NCBI RefSeq assembly: GCF_031177825.1
Contig: NZ_JAPSKE010000014.1
Span: 62,001 to 126,000 of the forward strand
DNA length: 64,000 bases
Source: Paenibacillus sp.
Lineage (GTDB): Bacteria > Bacillota > Bacilli > Paenibacillales > YIM-B00363
Direction of reading: 5' to 3'
The notes under the pieces are model-generated. The model saw only the letters and a program-made list of their open reading frames with translations. It was not told the DNA's origin and searched no databases. Positions 41,636-51,830 of this stretch are shown one piece after another (the stretch's first letter is position 1; every line of letters begins with the position of its first letter). The position numbers were made by a program, and so were the translations under genes.

Positions 41636-42864
41636 AGTCCCGTCCCCCGCGCTTCCGCGCGAGCCTTATACGCGTCGTACGCGATTGCGAGCAGCCGTTC
41701 GGCCACCGCCCGCTTGGATTGCAGCGGCAAGTCCTCGACGAGTCCCTCCGCCGTATAGACGGTCACCGCGTTCGTATCGTGGCCGAAGCCGACGTTCGGC
41801 TTCGACACGTCGTTCCCTGCGATGAAGTCCGCCTGCTTCCTTGCAGCCTTCCCCATCGCATGCTTCGCGAGGTCGTTCGTCTCCGCGGCGAAGCCGACGA
41901 GCACTTGTCCCGGCGCTTTGCGTTCGCCGAGCGCCTTCAAGATGTCGGGCGTCCGTTCGAGCTCTAGCGTCAGCGTCGCTTCGGTCTTCTTCAGCTTGCG
42001 CGCCGCCGTCTGCGCCGGCCGGTAATCCGCCACCGCGGCCGCCTTCACGACGATGTCCGCCTCCGCGAACCGCGACAGAACGGCATCGTACATCTGCTGC
42101 GCGGATTCGACCCGGACGAGCTCGACGCCCCCCGGCGGCGCGACGTCCGCGCGTCCCGCGACGAGCGTCACCTTCGCTCCTAAATCCCGAGCCGCCTCCG
42201 CTACGGCGAAGCCCATCTTGCCGGACGAATCGTTCGTCAGATAGCGGACCGGATCGATCCGCTCCACCGTGGCGCCGGCCGTGACGAGCACGCGCACGCC
42301 TTCCATCGCCCGGCGGCGGCCGAGCCGCTCGATCAGCCGGTCCACGATGTGCTCCGGCTCCGCCATACGTCCCTTGCCGGTGTACCCGCAGGCAAGAAAC
42401 CCTTCCCCCGGCTCCACGAAGACGGCGCCGCGCGCGCGCAGCGTCTCCATATGCGACTGCACGACCGAATTCGCGTACATATGCACGTTCATCGCCGGCG
42501 CGATCAAGACGGGCGCCCGGTTCCCGATCGCGAGCAGCGTCGTCGACAGCATGTCGTCGCCGAGACCGAGCGCCAGCTTCGCGAGGCTGTTCGCCGTCGC
42601 GGGCGCGACGACGACCGCGTCGGCGCGGTCGGCAAGGTCGATGTGCGAGATGACCGAAGCGTCGTCTTCGTCGAACGTATCGACGACGACCCGATGTCTC
42701 GTAATCGCCTGGAACGTCAGCGGCGCGATGAATTTCGCCGCGGACTCGGTCATGACGACGCGAACGTCGGCTCCGGACTGCGTGAGCTTGCTGGCGACCG
42801 CCGCCGCTTTATATGCCGCAATGCCTCCCGTGACGCCGAGGAGGACCGTCTTCCCCTGTAGCAT
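41632..42864 (-). CDS. coaBC: Bifunctional phosphopantothenoylcysteine synthetase/decarboxylase
   Basis: CoaBC makes 4'-phosphopantetheine for coenzyme A. The N-terminal CoaC flavoprotein shows GVTGGIAAYKA, PAMNVHMYAN and the cysteine in ACGYTGKGRM. The CoaB half (about 190-410) has VTAGATVERIDPVRYLTN and FAAETND. GGAGGGG precedes the ATG. 410 residues. CoaD, a later step, is at 17252. Confidence 0.96.
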   Translation of the reverse strand: MLQGKTVLLGVTGGIAAYKAAAVASKLTQSGADVRVVMTESAAKFIAPLTFQAITRHRVVVDTFDEDDASVISHIDLADRADAVVVAPATANSLAKLALGLGDDMLSTTLLAIGNRAPVLIAPAMNVHMYANSVVQSHMETLRARGAVFVEPGEGFLACGYTGKGRMAEPEHIVDRLIERLGRRRAMEGVRVLVTAGATVERIDPVRYLTNDSSGKMGFAVAEAARDLGAKVTLVAGRADVAPPGGVELVRVESAQQMYDAVLSRFAEADIVVKAAAVADYRPAQTAARKLKKTEATLTLELERTPDILKALGERKAPGQVLVGFAAETNDLAKHAMGKAARKQADFIAGNDVSKPNVGFGHDTNAVTVYTAEGLVEDLPLQSKRAVAERLLAIAYDAYKARAEARGTGL

Positions 42865-42899
42865 GCCGTTCCCCTCCGTGAAGAAAAAAATAACAACCG

Positions 42900-43133
42900 C
42901 TAGGGTTGTTGTTTTGAATCGTCGAGAGCCGTTTCTTTAGAAGTCTTCTCGTATGTGATGTACTCGTTATGAATCTCTTCGAGGGCGACGCCCACCTGCT
43001 TATGCGACTTCGGGTTGCGAAGGTCGGACTTCGCGCCTTCGCGCAGCGCTCTCGCGCGCTTCGACGCGGCGACGACGAGCAAGTACTTGCTGCCGGCTTT
43101 GTCGACCAGCTTGTCTATAGACGGATATAACAT
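42900..43133 (-). CDS. rpoZ: RNA polymerase omega subunit
   Basis: A 77-residue protein starting MLYPSIDKLVDKAGSKYLL, with the conserved VVAASKRARAL and VGVALEEI. Omega helps RNA polymerase assembly. The start is the ATG at 43133, eight bases after the gmk stop; its likely ribosome site GGAG overlaps the gmk end at a long spacing (13), suggesting coupling. Confidence 0.93.
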   Translation of the reverse strand: MLYPSIDKLVDKAGSKYLLVVAASKRARALREGAKSDLRNPKSHKQVGVALEEIHNEYITYEKTSKETALDDSKQQP

Positions 43134-43141
43134 GTGTTGGG

Positions 43142-43750
43142 TTACACTCCATTCAGCCATTTTTGGATTGCGGGGAACAGGCGCTCCCGCTTGCAGTGCT
43201 CCGCCGCGATAATGCTCTGGACGCGATTGCACGCGGTCTCGAGCACGTCGTTCACGACGGCGTAATCGTAATGCTCCATCAGCTTGAGCTCTTCGGCCGC
43301 CGCCGCCATGCGGGAGCGGATCGAGCTTTCGCTCTCCGTGCCGCGGCCGACGATGCGCTTCTGCAGCTCTTCCAGCGAAGGCGGCAGCACGAAGATGAAG
43401 ATGGCTTCCGGGAACCGTTCCTTCACCTGCATCGCGCCCTGCACGTCGATCTCAAGGATGATATCCTTCCCCTGATCGATCGTCTGCTGCACGAACGACT
43501 TCGGCGTGCCGTAATAGTTGCCGACGTATTCGGCCCACTCCAACAATTCCCCGGCTTCGATCATCGCCCGGAACTGCTCGTGGGTTTTGAAAAAGTAATT
43601 GACTCCGTCGATCTCGCCTTCCCGGGGCTTCCGGGTCGTGGCGGAGACGGAATAGACGAGCTCCGGCGACAATGCGCGAAGCCGGTTGCACAGCGTTCCC
43701 TTGCCTACGCCGGACGGGCCGGATAGGACGAGAAGCAAGCCCTTGGTCAT
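43142..43750 (-). CDS. gmk: Guanylate kinase
   Basis: Gmk converts GMP to GDP. The P-loop GPSGVGKGT is near residue 10, then TTRKPREGE and VNYFF in the GMP site. I chose the ATG of [11 protein letters not shown], with GAGGAAC six bases upstream (202 residues). Longer upstream starts would run into remA. Confidence 0.95.
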   Translation of the reverse strand: MTKGLLLVLSGPSGVGKGTLCNRLRALSPELVYSVSATTRKPREGEIDGVNYFFKTHEQFRAMIEAGELLEWAEYVGNYYGTPKSFVQQTIDQGKDIILEIDVQGAMQVKERFPEAIFIFVLPPSLEELQKRIVGRGTESESSIRSRMAAAAEELKLMEHYDYAVVNDVLETACNRVQSIIAAEHCKRERLFPAIQKWLNGV

Positions 43751-43803
43751 GAAGCGTTCCTCGACTTTGGTTAGGGTGGTCGTTACGGTATGGGTCATCG
43801 CGT

Positions 43804-44064
43804 TCACTCGTCGTTGTCTTCGTCTTTGTTGGACAACCGATGCGCGACCGTCTCCGGCTGCACCGCGGACAAGATGACGTGATCGCTGTCCGTGATGATG
43901 ACGGCGCGCGTCCGGCGGCCGTACGTCGCGTCGATCAGCATATGCCGGTCTCGCGCCTCTTGAATGATGCGCTTGATCGGTGCCGATTCGGGACTGACGA
44001 TGGAGATGATGCGATTGGCGGAGACGATGTTGCCGAATCCGATGTTGATGAGTTTGATTGCCAT
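43804..44064 (-). CDS. remA: Extracellular matrix regulator RemA (DUF370)
   Basis: RemA is a DNA-binding activator of biofilm matrix operons in B. subtilis. The 86-residue protein starts [14 protein letters not shown] and has the family's [18 protein letters not shown]. It lies in the conserved yicC-remA-gmk-rpoZ order. Confidence 0.94.
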   Translation of the reverse strand: MAIKLINIGFGNIVSANRIISIVSPESAPIKRIIQEARDRHMLIDATYGRRTRAVIITDSDHVILSAVQPETVAHRLSNKDEDNDE

Positions 44065-44171
44065 ACTGTGGTTTCCCCCTAGCGCCTCTTAATAGGCATT
44101 GTAACCCTCGCCGCTCCCCGCCATACGGCTTGCCGAAGACGGGACGATATCTATATGTATGATAAAACGGA

Positions 44172-45053
44172 TTACTCGAAATTTTGCGATTGCTCCCGGA
44201 GCTTCTCGAGCTCGGACTTCACGTCGACGGCGAGCGCCGATAACGCGGCATGGTTCGCCTTGGACCCGATCGTGTTCGCCTCGCGATTCATCTCTTGCAA
44301 CAAAAAATCCAGCTTCCTTCCGACGGGCTCGCCCGAGGTCAGCAGCTCGGCGAATTGCGCAGCGTGGCTGCTAAGCCGAGTCAGCTCCTCGTCGATCGCG
44401 CTGCGCTCCGCGAAATACGCGATCTCCGCGGCCAGCCGCTGCTCGTCGACGGGCGCCGCGCCGCCGAGCGCCGACGCGATCCGTTCGCGCAGCCGCTCGC
44501 GGTACTCGTCCGCGACGGCCGGCGCCAAGGCGCGCATCCGTTCGACCGCCGCTCCGACGGCGGCCAGCTTGCCTGCGGCGTCTTCGGCCAGGTAGCGTCC
44601 CTCCGTCTCGCGCATGGCGACGAGCTGCGCGAGCGCGCTCTCGGCGCATTCGAGCAGCCGGTCGCCCGCGTCGTCCGGCGGCGCGTCCTCCGCCACCCTC
44701 CAGACGCCAGGCGCCGCGAGCAGCTCGCGCGCGGACGGACGGCCGTCCGGGAGGCCGAACCGCTCGGCCAGCTGCCGGGCGGCGTCGACGTAAGCGGAGG
44801 CGAGCGCCCAATCGACGGCCGCTTGCCGCGGCGCGTCCGCGGCCCGCTCCACCGTCACGCTGACGTCCACGCGGCCGCGCTTGACGCGGGCGAGAACGAG
44901 ACGCCGCAGGCGATCCTCCATATGGGACCACTCCCGCGGCAATCGGCACGCCACTTCCGAATATCGATGGTTCACGGATCTCATATCGACCGTGAACGTA
45001 AGGTTTCCTGCGCTTCTGGAATCGTGTCCATAGCCGGTCATGCTTCGCAACAC
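44172..45053 (-). CDS. YicC/YloC family endoribonuclease
   Basis: The family motif MTGYG is at the start (GTG reading [15 protein letters not shown]), and VNHRYSEV and the C-terminal [18 protein letters not shown] are typical. YicC of E. coli and YloC of B. subtilis are reported RNases acting on small RNAs. 293 residues. It starts 26 bases after the methionine-cycle gene stop. Confidence 0.93.
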   Translation of the reverse strand: MLRSMTGYGHDSRSAGNLTFTVDMRSVNHRYSEVACRLPREWSHMEDRLRRLVLARVKRGRVDVSVTVERAADAPRQAAVDWALASAYVDAARQLAERFGLPDGRPSARELLAAPGVWRVAEDAPPDDAGDRLLECAESALAQLVAMRETEGRYLAEDAAGKLAAVGAAVERMRALAPAVADEYRERLRERIASALGGAAPVDEQRLAAEIAYFAERSAIDEELTRLSSHAAQFAELLTSGEPVGRKLDFLLQEMNREANTIGSKANHAALSALAVDVKSELEKLREQSQNFE

Positions 45054-45079
45054 AGCTTCGCACGCTCCGTTTCTCTATA

Positions 45080-46996
45080 TTACTTCATTTCCCTAGTGGG
45101 TACAAGTGGAAAACGGCTCCCCGCCCGCTCCCGCACGTACTTCGTCAGCTCGACCGTCATCTCGTACGCCATGAACGGCGTAATGAGATAGATGCCCTTG
45201 AACCGCTCCATCGCGACGTCGAGCAGCTCCTTCGAGATGCCGAGCGACGCCTGACGCCCCGCCTCGCCCTCGAGTCCCGCCATCCGGCGGCGAACGTCGT
45301 CGGACAACGTGATGCCGGGCACCTCGTTATGCAAATATTCGGCGTTGCGCCCGCTCGTGAACGGCATAATGCCAAGGAAGATCGGGAAGTCGAGATGCTT
45401 CGTCGCTTCATGCAGCTTCACGATCAGCTCCGGATCGTATACCGGCTGCGTCATCGCGTAATCGGCGCCGGCCTCGATTTTCTTCTCGAGCCGCTCGACC
45501 GCCTTATGCAGATGTTTCACGTTCGGATTGAGCGCCGTGCCGACGAGGAAATTCGCTTTCTCCTTCATCGGCTTGCCGGAAAACGCGAGTCCCTCGTTCA
45601 TCTGTTTAATCATCTTAATGATCTGAAAACTCGTCACGTCGTATACCGAGCTGGCGCCCGGAAGATCGCCGAATCGCGCCGGGTCGCCCGTAATGGCGAG
45701 CACGTGATCGATGCCGGTCGCGTGAAGCCCCATTAAGTGCGACTGCGTGCCGATCAGGTTGCGGTCGCGGCAGGCGATATGGACGAGCGGGCGCGCGCCG
45801 AGACGTTCCTTGATCAAGAACGCGAGCGCGCTGTTGCTCATTCGGGTCATCGCGAGCGAGTTGTCCGCCATCGTGATCGCGTCCGCTCCCGCGCCATGGA
45901 GCGCTTCCGCGCCCTTCATGAACTTGTCGATGTTCAGGTCCCGCGGCGGATCGAGCTCGACGATGACCGTATGGCGTTCTTTCACCATGTCCAGGATCGA
46001 CGGTTCGCGGCGCGGCGGCTCCGGCGGTTCCGCAGACTCTCGCACCGACACCGTCTCCCGCGCGGGCGGCGCGGCTTCGACCGACGTCTCGTCCGAAGGC
46101 GAGAACGATGCGAGCGACTTCGCCACCGCGGCGATATGCGCCGGCGTCGTGCCGCAGCAGCCGCCTACGATGCGCGCGCCGAGCCGTGCGAGCGTCAGCG
46201 CGCTCTCCCCGAAATACTCCGGCCCCGCCGGATACGAGAACGTGCCGTCGACATACGCCGGCAGCCCCGCGTTCGGGAAGATCGACAACGGGAAGTCCCC
46301 GCGCCGCGTTAGCCGCTCGAGCGCTCGAATGATGCCGTACGGACCACTATGGCAGTTAAGGCCTACGACGTCCGCCCCGACGTCGCGCAATCTGGCGAAC
46401 GCGTCGTCGAGCGATCGTCCGTCGGCCGCGACGCCGCCGGACTCGATCGCGAGCTGGCAGATGACGGGCCTGTCCGTCAGCCGTCTCGCGACGCGCACGG
46501 CCATCGCCGCGTCGTCCGCGTCGGAGAACGTCTCGAGCAGCAGCGCGTCGACCCCTTCCGTCAGCAGCGCGGACATCTGCTCCGCGTACGCCGCTTCCGC
46601 TTCCTCGTCCGTCACGGGTACGCGGTGGGCGGGCCTCGCGGAGCCGACCGAGCCCGCGACGTACGCGTCGGCGCCGACCGAGCCTCTCGCCAGCGCGACG
46701 CCGACGCGGTTCAACAGCTCGACGTCGCCTTCGAGGCCGTGGCGCGCCAGCTTGTGCCGATTCGCCGCGAACGTGTTCGTCTCGATGAGCCGAGCGCCCG
46801 CTTCGTAATATTGCCGGTGCACGTCCCGGATCACCTCGGGCCGCGTGTGGTTCAGTTCCTCCGCGCAGACGCCGATCGGCACGCCGAGCTGATACAAGTA
46901 CGTGCCCATGGCGCCGTCGCCGACGATCGCTTGCTTTATGAGAATATCGCGAAGATCCGGCTTGCCGCCGTCCCCGCGTCGTTCGTTACGATGCAT
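45080..46996 (-). CDS. Homocysteine S-methyltransferase/methylenetetrahydrofolate reductase (YitJ type)
   Basis: A fusion of about 638 residues. Residues about 15-310 are a zinc-dependent homocysteine methyltransferase with ligands in GLNCHSGP and GGCCGTTPAH. Residues from about 340 are a MetF-type barrel with VELDPPRDLNIDKF, YAMTQPVYDPE and GIMPFTSGRNAEYL. It thus joins folate reduction to methionine formation. I chose the ATG at 46996 behind GGGGGAGAGAG. B. subtilis yitJ has a SAM riboswitch; I see none in the 107 bases here. Confidence 0.92.
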   Translation of the reverse strand: MHRNERRGDGGKPDLRDILIKQAIVGDGAMGTYLYQLGVPIGVCAEELNHTRPEVIRDVHRQYYEAGARLIETNTFAANRHKLARHGLEGDVELLNRVGVALARGSVGADAYVAGSVGSARPAHRVPVTDEEAEAAYAEQMSALLTEGVDALLLETFSDADDAAMAVRVARRLTDRPVICQLAIESGGVAADGRSLDDAFARLRDVGADVVGLNCHSGPYGIIRALERLTRRGDFPLSIFPNAGLPAYVDGTFSYPAGPEYFGESALTLARLGARIVGGCCGTTPAHIAAVAKSLASFSPSDETSVEAAPPARETVSVRESAEPPEPPRREPSILDMVKERHTVIVELDPPRDLNIDKFMKGAEALHGAGADAITMADNSLAMTRMSNSALAFLIKERLGARPLVHIACRDRNLIGTQSHLMGLHATGIDHVLAITGDPARFGDLPGASSVYDVTSFQIIKMIKQMNEGLAFSGKPMKEKANFLVGTALNPNVKHLHKAVERLEKKIEAGADYAMTQPVYDPELIVKLHEATKHLDFPIFLGIMPFTSGRNAEYLHNEVPGITLSDDVRRRMAGLEGEAGRQASLGISKELLDVAMERFKGIYLITPFMAYEMTVELTKYVRERAGSRFPLVPTREMK

Positions 46997-47026
46997 GACA
47001 TCTCTCTCCCCCGCTGCAGCCCATAA

Positions 47027-47087
47027 GAAAAAGCCCCTCTTCGAGGCATGAAATTGGTTAGCCAATATCATACCGCAAAAAGGGGCT
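47027..47087 (-). terminator. Terminator between the calcium ATPase and yitJ-type gene
   Basis: On the minus strand AGCCCCT (47081-47087) pairs with AGGGGCT (47032-47038), and the loop holds a second stem-loop (GGTATGA...TCATGCC with ATTGG/CCAAT). TTTTTCTT follows. It starts 17 bases after the ATPase stop. Only about 30 bases separate it from the next gene's start, so it could also act as a leader attenuator. Confidence 0.7.
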
Positions 47088-47103
47088 CCGCGCACCGTTT
47101 TTA

Positions 47104-49884
47104 TCAAGCGGCGGATCGAGCGCTTCCGTCGTATCGAATCGTGCGCTTCTTCTTCGGCGCGGAGATGAGGCTGCCGATGCCGAAGAACAGCGTCGGGATC
47201 GCCGCGAAGACGAGCACGAGAATCCAATCCGTCAGACCGAGCGCCATCGTCTTGAAGATCGGCTGCAGCGGCTCGATATAGAGCACGCCGAGCATCAGGA
47301 CGATGGAAGAGACGACCGCCAGCACGAGCGCTTTATTTTCGAACAGATTTCTGTGGAAGATGGACCGAGAACTCCGGCAGTCGAACACATGAATGAGCTG
47401 CGCCATGACGAGCGTAGCGAACGCGACCGTCTGCGCGTGCGTGAGCGTCGCCGCGTCGTCGCCTTGCTGCAGCACGAGCCAGAACGGAACGAGCGTGCAG
47501 ACGCCGATCAGGAAACCGCGCGAGATGATTTTCCAACCGAGCCTTCTTGCGAAAATGTTCTCCGACCTGCCGCGCGGCTTGTGCTCCATCAAATCCCGCT
47601 CCGGCTGGTCGACGCCGAGCGCCATCGCCGGCAGTCCGTCCGTGACGAGGTTGACCCACAGAATCATGATCGGAAGCAGCGGGAGCGGCATGCCGAGCAT
47701 CATCGCGATGAACATGACGAGAATTTCGCCGACGTTCGACGCGAGCAGGTAGCGGATAAACTTGCGGATATTTTCGTAGATGCCCCGCCCTTCCTCGATC
47801 GCCGCGACGATCGTCGCGAAGTTGTCGTCGGACAAGATGAGCGCGGACGCCTCCTTCGACACGTCGGTGCCCGAGATGCCCATCGCGATGCCGATGTCGG
47901 CCGCCTTGATCGCCGGCGCGTCGTTGACGCCGTCGCCCGTCATCGCCACGACATGGCCGCGCTCCTGAAGCGCCTTGACGATGCGCAGCTTATGCTCCGG
48001 CGATACGCGGGCGTACACGTAAATATCGTCGACGACCTTCAGCAGCTGCTGGTCGCTCATCGCCGCGAGCTGCATGCCGGTCACCGTGCGGCCGCCCTTC
48101 GGAAGCATTCCGAGCTGCCCCGCGATCGCTTCGGCGGTCGTCAGGTGGTCGCCCGTAATCATCACCGTCTTGATGCCCGCCTTGCGGCACTTCGCGATCG
48201 CTTCGCGCACTTCCTTGCGCGGCGGATCGATCATGCCGGTAAGGCCCGCGAACACGAGCCCCCGCTCCGCCATCTCCGCGCTGTCCGCCGTTTCGTTCGG
48301 CTTCAGGTCGCGGTACGCGAGGCCGAGCACGCGCAGCGCGTCGCCGGCGAACGATTCGTTCGCCTCCATCACCTTCTGCTTCAGCGTCGAGGTGAAGGGC
48401 ACGAGCTTGCCGTCCCACAAAATGTAGCTGCAGCGCTCGATCAACACGTCCGGCGCGCCCTTCGCGCAGACGAGCCGGCCGCCTTGATGCTCCACGACGA
48501 CGGACATGCGCTTGCGCTCCGAATCGAACGGGAACTCCGAGATGCGTCGGTACAGGCCCTCGAGGCTGGCGCGAGTCATGCCGGCCTTCGCGCCCAGCAC
48601 GGTGAGCGCCCCTTCCGTCGGGTCGCCCTTGATCGACCAGATCGGCTTCGCCGGCTCCTTGGAACGCTTCTTCTTCCCTTGCGGCTCCGCCTCCTCCTGC
48701 ACGAGATCCGCATCGTTGCACAGCACCCCGACTTGGAGCAGGCGGCGCAGCGCTTGATCGTCCTTCACGCCCGTCTTCGCGCCGCGCTCGACGATGTCCC
48801 CCGCCGGCTCGTAGCCTTCGCCCGACACGTCGAGCAGCCGGCCGCCGACCCACAGGCGCGTGACGGTCATCTTGTTTTGCGTCAGCGTGCCCGTCTTGTC
48901 GGAGCAGATGACCGACGCGCAGCCGAGCGTCTCGACCGACGGGAGCTTGCGGACGATCGCCTTGCGCTTGATCATGCGCTGGACGCCGAGCGCGAGCGCG
49001 ACGGTCACGATCGCCGGCAGCCCCTCCGGAATCGCCGCCACCGCGAGCGACACGCCGGCGAGGAACATGCCGTACATCGGTTGGCCGTGCATGATGCCGG
49101 CGACGACGACGAGCACGGTCAGGACGAGCGCGACGCCGATCAGGATTTTCCCGAACTGCTCGAGACGACGCTGAAGCGGCGTCTCCGCTTCTTCGGTGTT
49201 GTTGATCAGGTCCGCGATCTTGCCCATCTCGGTGCGCATGCCCGTGCGGACGACGACGCCGCGGGCGGTGCCCATCGTAATCATCGTGCCGAGGAAGCCC
49301 ATGTTGCGCTGGTCGCCGAGCGGCACGTCGTCTTCCGGAATCGCCGCGGCCGACTTCGAGACCGGCACCGATTCGCCGGTCAGCGCGGACTCTTCCGCGT
49401 ACACGCTGTTCGCTTCGAGGAAGCGGACGTCCGCCGGCACGCGGTCCCCGCTCTCGAGCGCGACGATGTCGCCGGGCACGAGCTCCTTCGCGGGCACGAC
49501 GACCCATTCCCCGTCGCGCAGCGTCTTCGCCGTCGGGGCGGACAGCTCCTTCAGCGCTCGCAAGGATCGCTCGGCGCGGAATTCTTGGATGAAGCCGAGC
49601 ACGCCGTTAATGACGATAATGGCCAGTATCGTGACCGCGTCCAAATATTCGCCCAGCAAACCGGAAATGAGCGTCGCCCCCATCAGGACGAGCACCATGA
49701 AATCCTTGAACTGGTTCAGAAACAGCGTCAGCGGCGACAGCTTCGCCCCTTCGCTCAACTCGTTGGGGCCGGCCTCCTCCAGCCGCCGTTTCGCTTCGCT
49801 CGCGGATAACCCTCGTTCCGGGTCGAGGCCGTGGGCTTCCAGCAGCGCTTCCGTCTCCAGTTGATACCACGATTGTTGACTCAT
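47104..49884 (-). CDS. Calcium-transporting P-type ATPase (YloB type)
   Basis: A membrane pump of about 926 residues, SERCA-like (P2A). It has the actuator motif TGESVPVS, the phosphorylation motif SDKTGTLTQNKM, the hinge TGDGVNDAPA, and calcium-site residues in AAIPEGLPAIV (M4) and LWVNLVTDGLPA (M6). Ten membrane segments are expected. I chose the ATG of MSQQSWYQ. yloB lies next to rqcH (yloA) in B. subtilis too, but divergently placed here. Confidence 0.93.
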   Translation of the reverse strand: MSQQSWYQLETEALLEAHGLDPERGLSASEAKRRLEEAGPNELSEGAKLSPLTLFLNQFKDFMVLVLMGATLISGLLGEYLDAVTILAIIVINGVLGFIQEFRAERSLRALKELSAPTAKTLRDGEWVVVPAKELVPGDIVALESGDRVPADVRFLEANSVYAEESALTGESVPVSKSAAAIPEDDVPLGDQRNMGFLGTMITMGTARGVVVRTGMRTEMGKIADLINNTEEAETPLQRRLEQFGKILIGVALVLTVLVVVAGIMHGQPMYGMFLAGVSLAVAAIPEGLPAIVTVALALGVQRMIKRKAIVRKLPSVETLGCASVICSDKTGTLTQNKMTVTRLWVGGRLLDVSGEGYEPAGDIVERGAKTGVKDDQALRRLLQVGVLCNDADLVQEEAEPQGKKKRSKEPAKPIWSIKGDPTEGALTVLGAKAGMTRASLEGLYRRISEFPFDSERKRMSVVVEHQGGRLVCAKGAPDVLIERCSYILWDGKLVPFTSTLKQKVMEANESFAGDALRVLGLAYRDLKPNETADSAEMAERGLVFAGLTGMIDPPRKEVREAIAKCRKAGIKTVMITGDHLTTAEAIAGQLGMLPKGGRTVTGMQLAAMSDQQLLKVVDDIYVYARVSPEHKLRIVKALQERGHVVAMTGDGVNDAPAIKAADIGIAMGISGTDVSKEASALILSDDNFATIVAAIEEGRGIYENIRKFIRYLLASNVGEILVMFIAMMLGMPLPLLPIMILWVNLVTDGLPAMALGVDQPERDLMEHKPRGRSENIFARRLGWKIISRGFLIGVCTLVPFWLVLQQGDDAATLTHAQTVAFATLVMAQLIHVFDCRSSRSIFHRNLFENKALVLAVVSSIVLMLGVLYIEPLQPIFKTMALGLTDWILVLVFAAIPTLFFGIGSLISAPKKKRTIRYDGSARSAA

Positions 49885-49916
49885 ACCCCCGTTTTCCCTC
49901 CCTCGCAATGAAAGAC

Positions 49917-49931
49917 TTGTACTAGGTACAA
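49917..49931. promoter_or_regulatory. Short perfect palindrome between divergent ATPase and rqcH
   Basis: TTGTAC-TAG-GTACAA is a perfect 6+3+6 inverted repeat, 33 bases upstream of the ATPase start. Its place in a 207-base divergent spacer suggests an operator. No regulator is identified. Confidence 0.45.
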
Positions 49932-50091
49932 TGTATTCGGGGAGGGACGAGAATATCCCACTTGTCCGCGAGTTCGGCGCGGCGCCGCCTCGGAACGAAC
50001 CGAGATTGCCTTCGCGGCCCGGAAAAACATATAATTTCTATGGAAGACTCATGCGATGTTCTTAGCGCAAGTAGAGGAGAGAATGTACCCA

Positions 50092-51816
50092 ATGGCTTTC
50101 GACGGACTCGTCGTACGGGCGGTCGTGCATGAATTGCAGCCGTTCGTCGGCGGCAGAATTCATAAAATTCATCAACCGAACGAGCATGACCTCGTCTTTA
50201 CGATTCGCGGCCAAGGCGTTACTCGGAAGCTGCTGCTGTCGGCCAATCCGACCTACCCCCGCTTCCACTTGACCGATCGTTCGTACCAAAATCCGCTCGA
50301 GGCGCCGATGTTCTGCATGCTGCTTCGCAAGTATTGCGAGAACGGCGTCGTCGAAGCGATCGAACAGCTCGGCATGGAGCGGATCGTACACCTCCGCGTC
50401 CGGCAGCGCGACGAGCTCGGAGACTTAAGCGTCAAACGAATCGTGTTCGAGCTCATGGGCCGCCACAGCAACATCATCCTGATGGATCCGGAGACGAATA
50501 CGGTGCTTGAAGCCGCTCATCGCGTGACGCCGGCCATCAGCGCGCACCGGATCGTCGCCCCCGGAAGCGCGTACGTTCCGCCGCCGGAGCAGGAGAAGCG
50601 CGATCCGCTCGCGGACGGCGGTTCGGACGTCGCGGCGGCGCTCGGGGATGCGGCCGGAGATCCGGAAGCCGCGGCGAAGCGGCTCGTGGAGACGTATTCG
50701 GGCATCAGCCCGACCGCCGCGCGGGCGATCGTCGCCGGCGGCGCGGATGCGGCGGCGGCGTTCGCGGAGGCGATGGCTCGCATCGGTCGGCACGAGTACG
50801 AACCGAATATCGCGGAGGATGCGGCGCGCGGCAAGTCGTCGTTTTCGGTCGTGCCGCTGCCCGTCCCCGAAGGCGGACGCCGCGAGACGTTCGACGACGT
50901 CAGCGCTTGCCTCGAGCGGTTTTACGGCGATAAGGCGGAGCGAGACCTCGTCAAGCAGCGAACGCACGACCTGATGCGCCTGCTCGTCAACGAGCGGAAC
51001 AAAAACGAGAAAAAGCTCGAAAAGCTGCAAGAGACGATCGACGAGGCGCGAGACGCCGACAAATACCGCATCTACGGCGAGCTGCTGAACGCGTATATGC
51101 ACACCTTCGAGAAGGGCGACGCCTCCGTCGAAGCGGCGAATTACTACGACGAGGAGCAGCGAAGCGTCGCCATCCCGCTCGATCCGCTGCTCACGCCTTC
51201 GGAGAATGCGCAGCGGTATTTCCGCAAGTACCAGAAGATGAAAAACTCGCTCGGCGTCGTCGAGGAACAGATGGCGCAGGCGCGCGAAGAAATCCGGTAC
51301 ATGGACATCTTGCTGCAGCAGCTCGAAGGCGCGTCGATCGCGGACATCGAAGAAATCCGCTCCGAGCTCGTCGAAGGGGGCTACTTGCGCCGCCGCGGCG
51401 GCGTCGGCAAGGACGGAAAGCGCGGGCGCAAGAACGATAAGCCGGCGATCCACGCGTACCGCTCGTCCGAAGGCATTCCCTTATACGTCGGACGGAACAA
51501 TATGCAGAACGATTACATTACGAACCGGCTGGCGCATCCGAACGACACTTGGCTCCACGCGAAGGATATGCCCGGGTCCCACGTCGTCATTCGGTCCGAT
51601 GCGTTCGGCGACGCCACTTTGGCGGAGGCGGCGAATCTCGCGGCGTATTACAGCAAGGGCAAGCAGTCGTCCCTCGTACCGGTCGACTATACGCTCGTGC
51701 GCCACGTGAAAAAGCCTTCCGGCGCGAAGCCCGGCTTCGTCATTTACGATAAGCAGAAGACGCTGTTCGTCACGCCGGACGAGCGGAAGCTCCGCGAGCT
51801 CCCTTCGCTGAAGTAG
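50092..51816 (+). CDS. rqcH: Ribosome quality control factor RqcH (NFACT/FbpA family)
   Basis: RqcH binds stalled 50S subunits and adds alanine tails that mark stalled peptides for proteolysis. The NFACT-N domain starts MAFDGLVVRAVVHEL; a helix-hairpin-helix and a long coiled coil (about 280-420) follow. NFACT-R carries RSSEGIPLYVGRNNMQNDY and DTWLHAKDMPGSHVVI. I chose the ATG at 50092 by family alignment; an ATG three codons upstream is nearer the AGGAG. About 574 residues. A strong terminator follows. Confidence 0.92.
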   Translation: MAFDGLVVRAVVHELQPFVGGRIHKIHQPNEHDLVFTIRGQGVTRKLLLSANPTYPRFHLTDRSYQNPLEAPMFCMLLRKYCENGVVEAIEQLGMERIVHLRVRQRDELGDLSVKRIVFELMGRHSNIILMDPETNTVLEAAHRVTPAISAHRIVAPGSAYVPPPEQEKRDPLADGGSDVAAALGDAAGDPEAAAKRLVETYSGISPTAARAIVAGGADAAAAFAEAMARIGRHEYEPNIAEDAARGKSSFSVVPLPVPEGGRRETFDDVSACLERFYGDKAERDLVKQRTHDLMRLLVNERNKNEKKLEKLQETIDEARDADKYRIYGELLNAYMHTFEKGDASVEAANYYDEEQRSVAIPLDPLLTPSENAQRYFRKYQKMKNSLGVVEEQMAQAREEIRYMDILLQQLEGASIADIEEIRSELVEGGYLRRRGGVGKDGKRGRKNDKPAIHAYRSSEGIPLYVGRNNMQNDYITNRLAHPNDTWLHAKDMPGSHVVIRSDAFGDATLAEAANLAAYYSKGKQSSLVPVDYTLVRHVKKPSGAKPGFVIYDKQKTLFVTPDERKLRELPSLK

Positions 51817-51830
51817 CCCGCCGCGCCCGC

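Noticed and set aside
46997..47103. SAM riboswitch (S-box) upstream of the yitJ-type gene
   Set aside because: The spacer is short and lacks the aptamer core; the visible structure is explained as a terminator.
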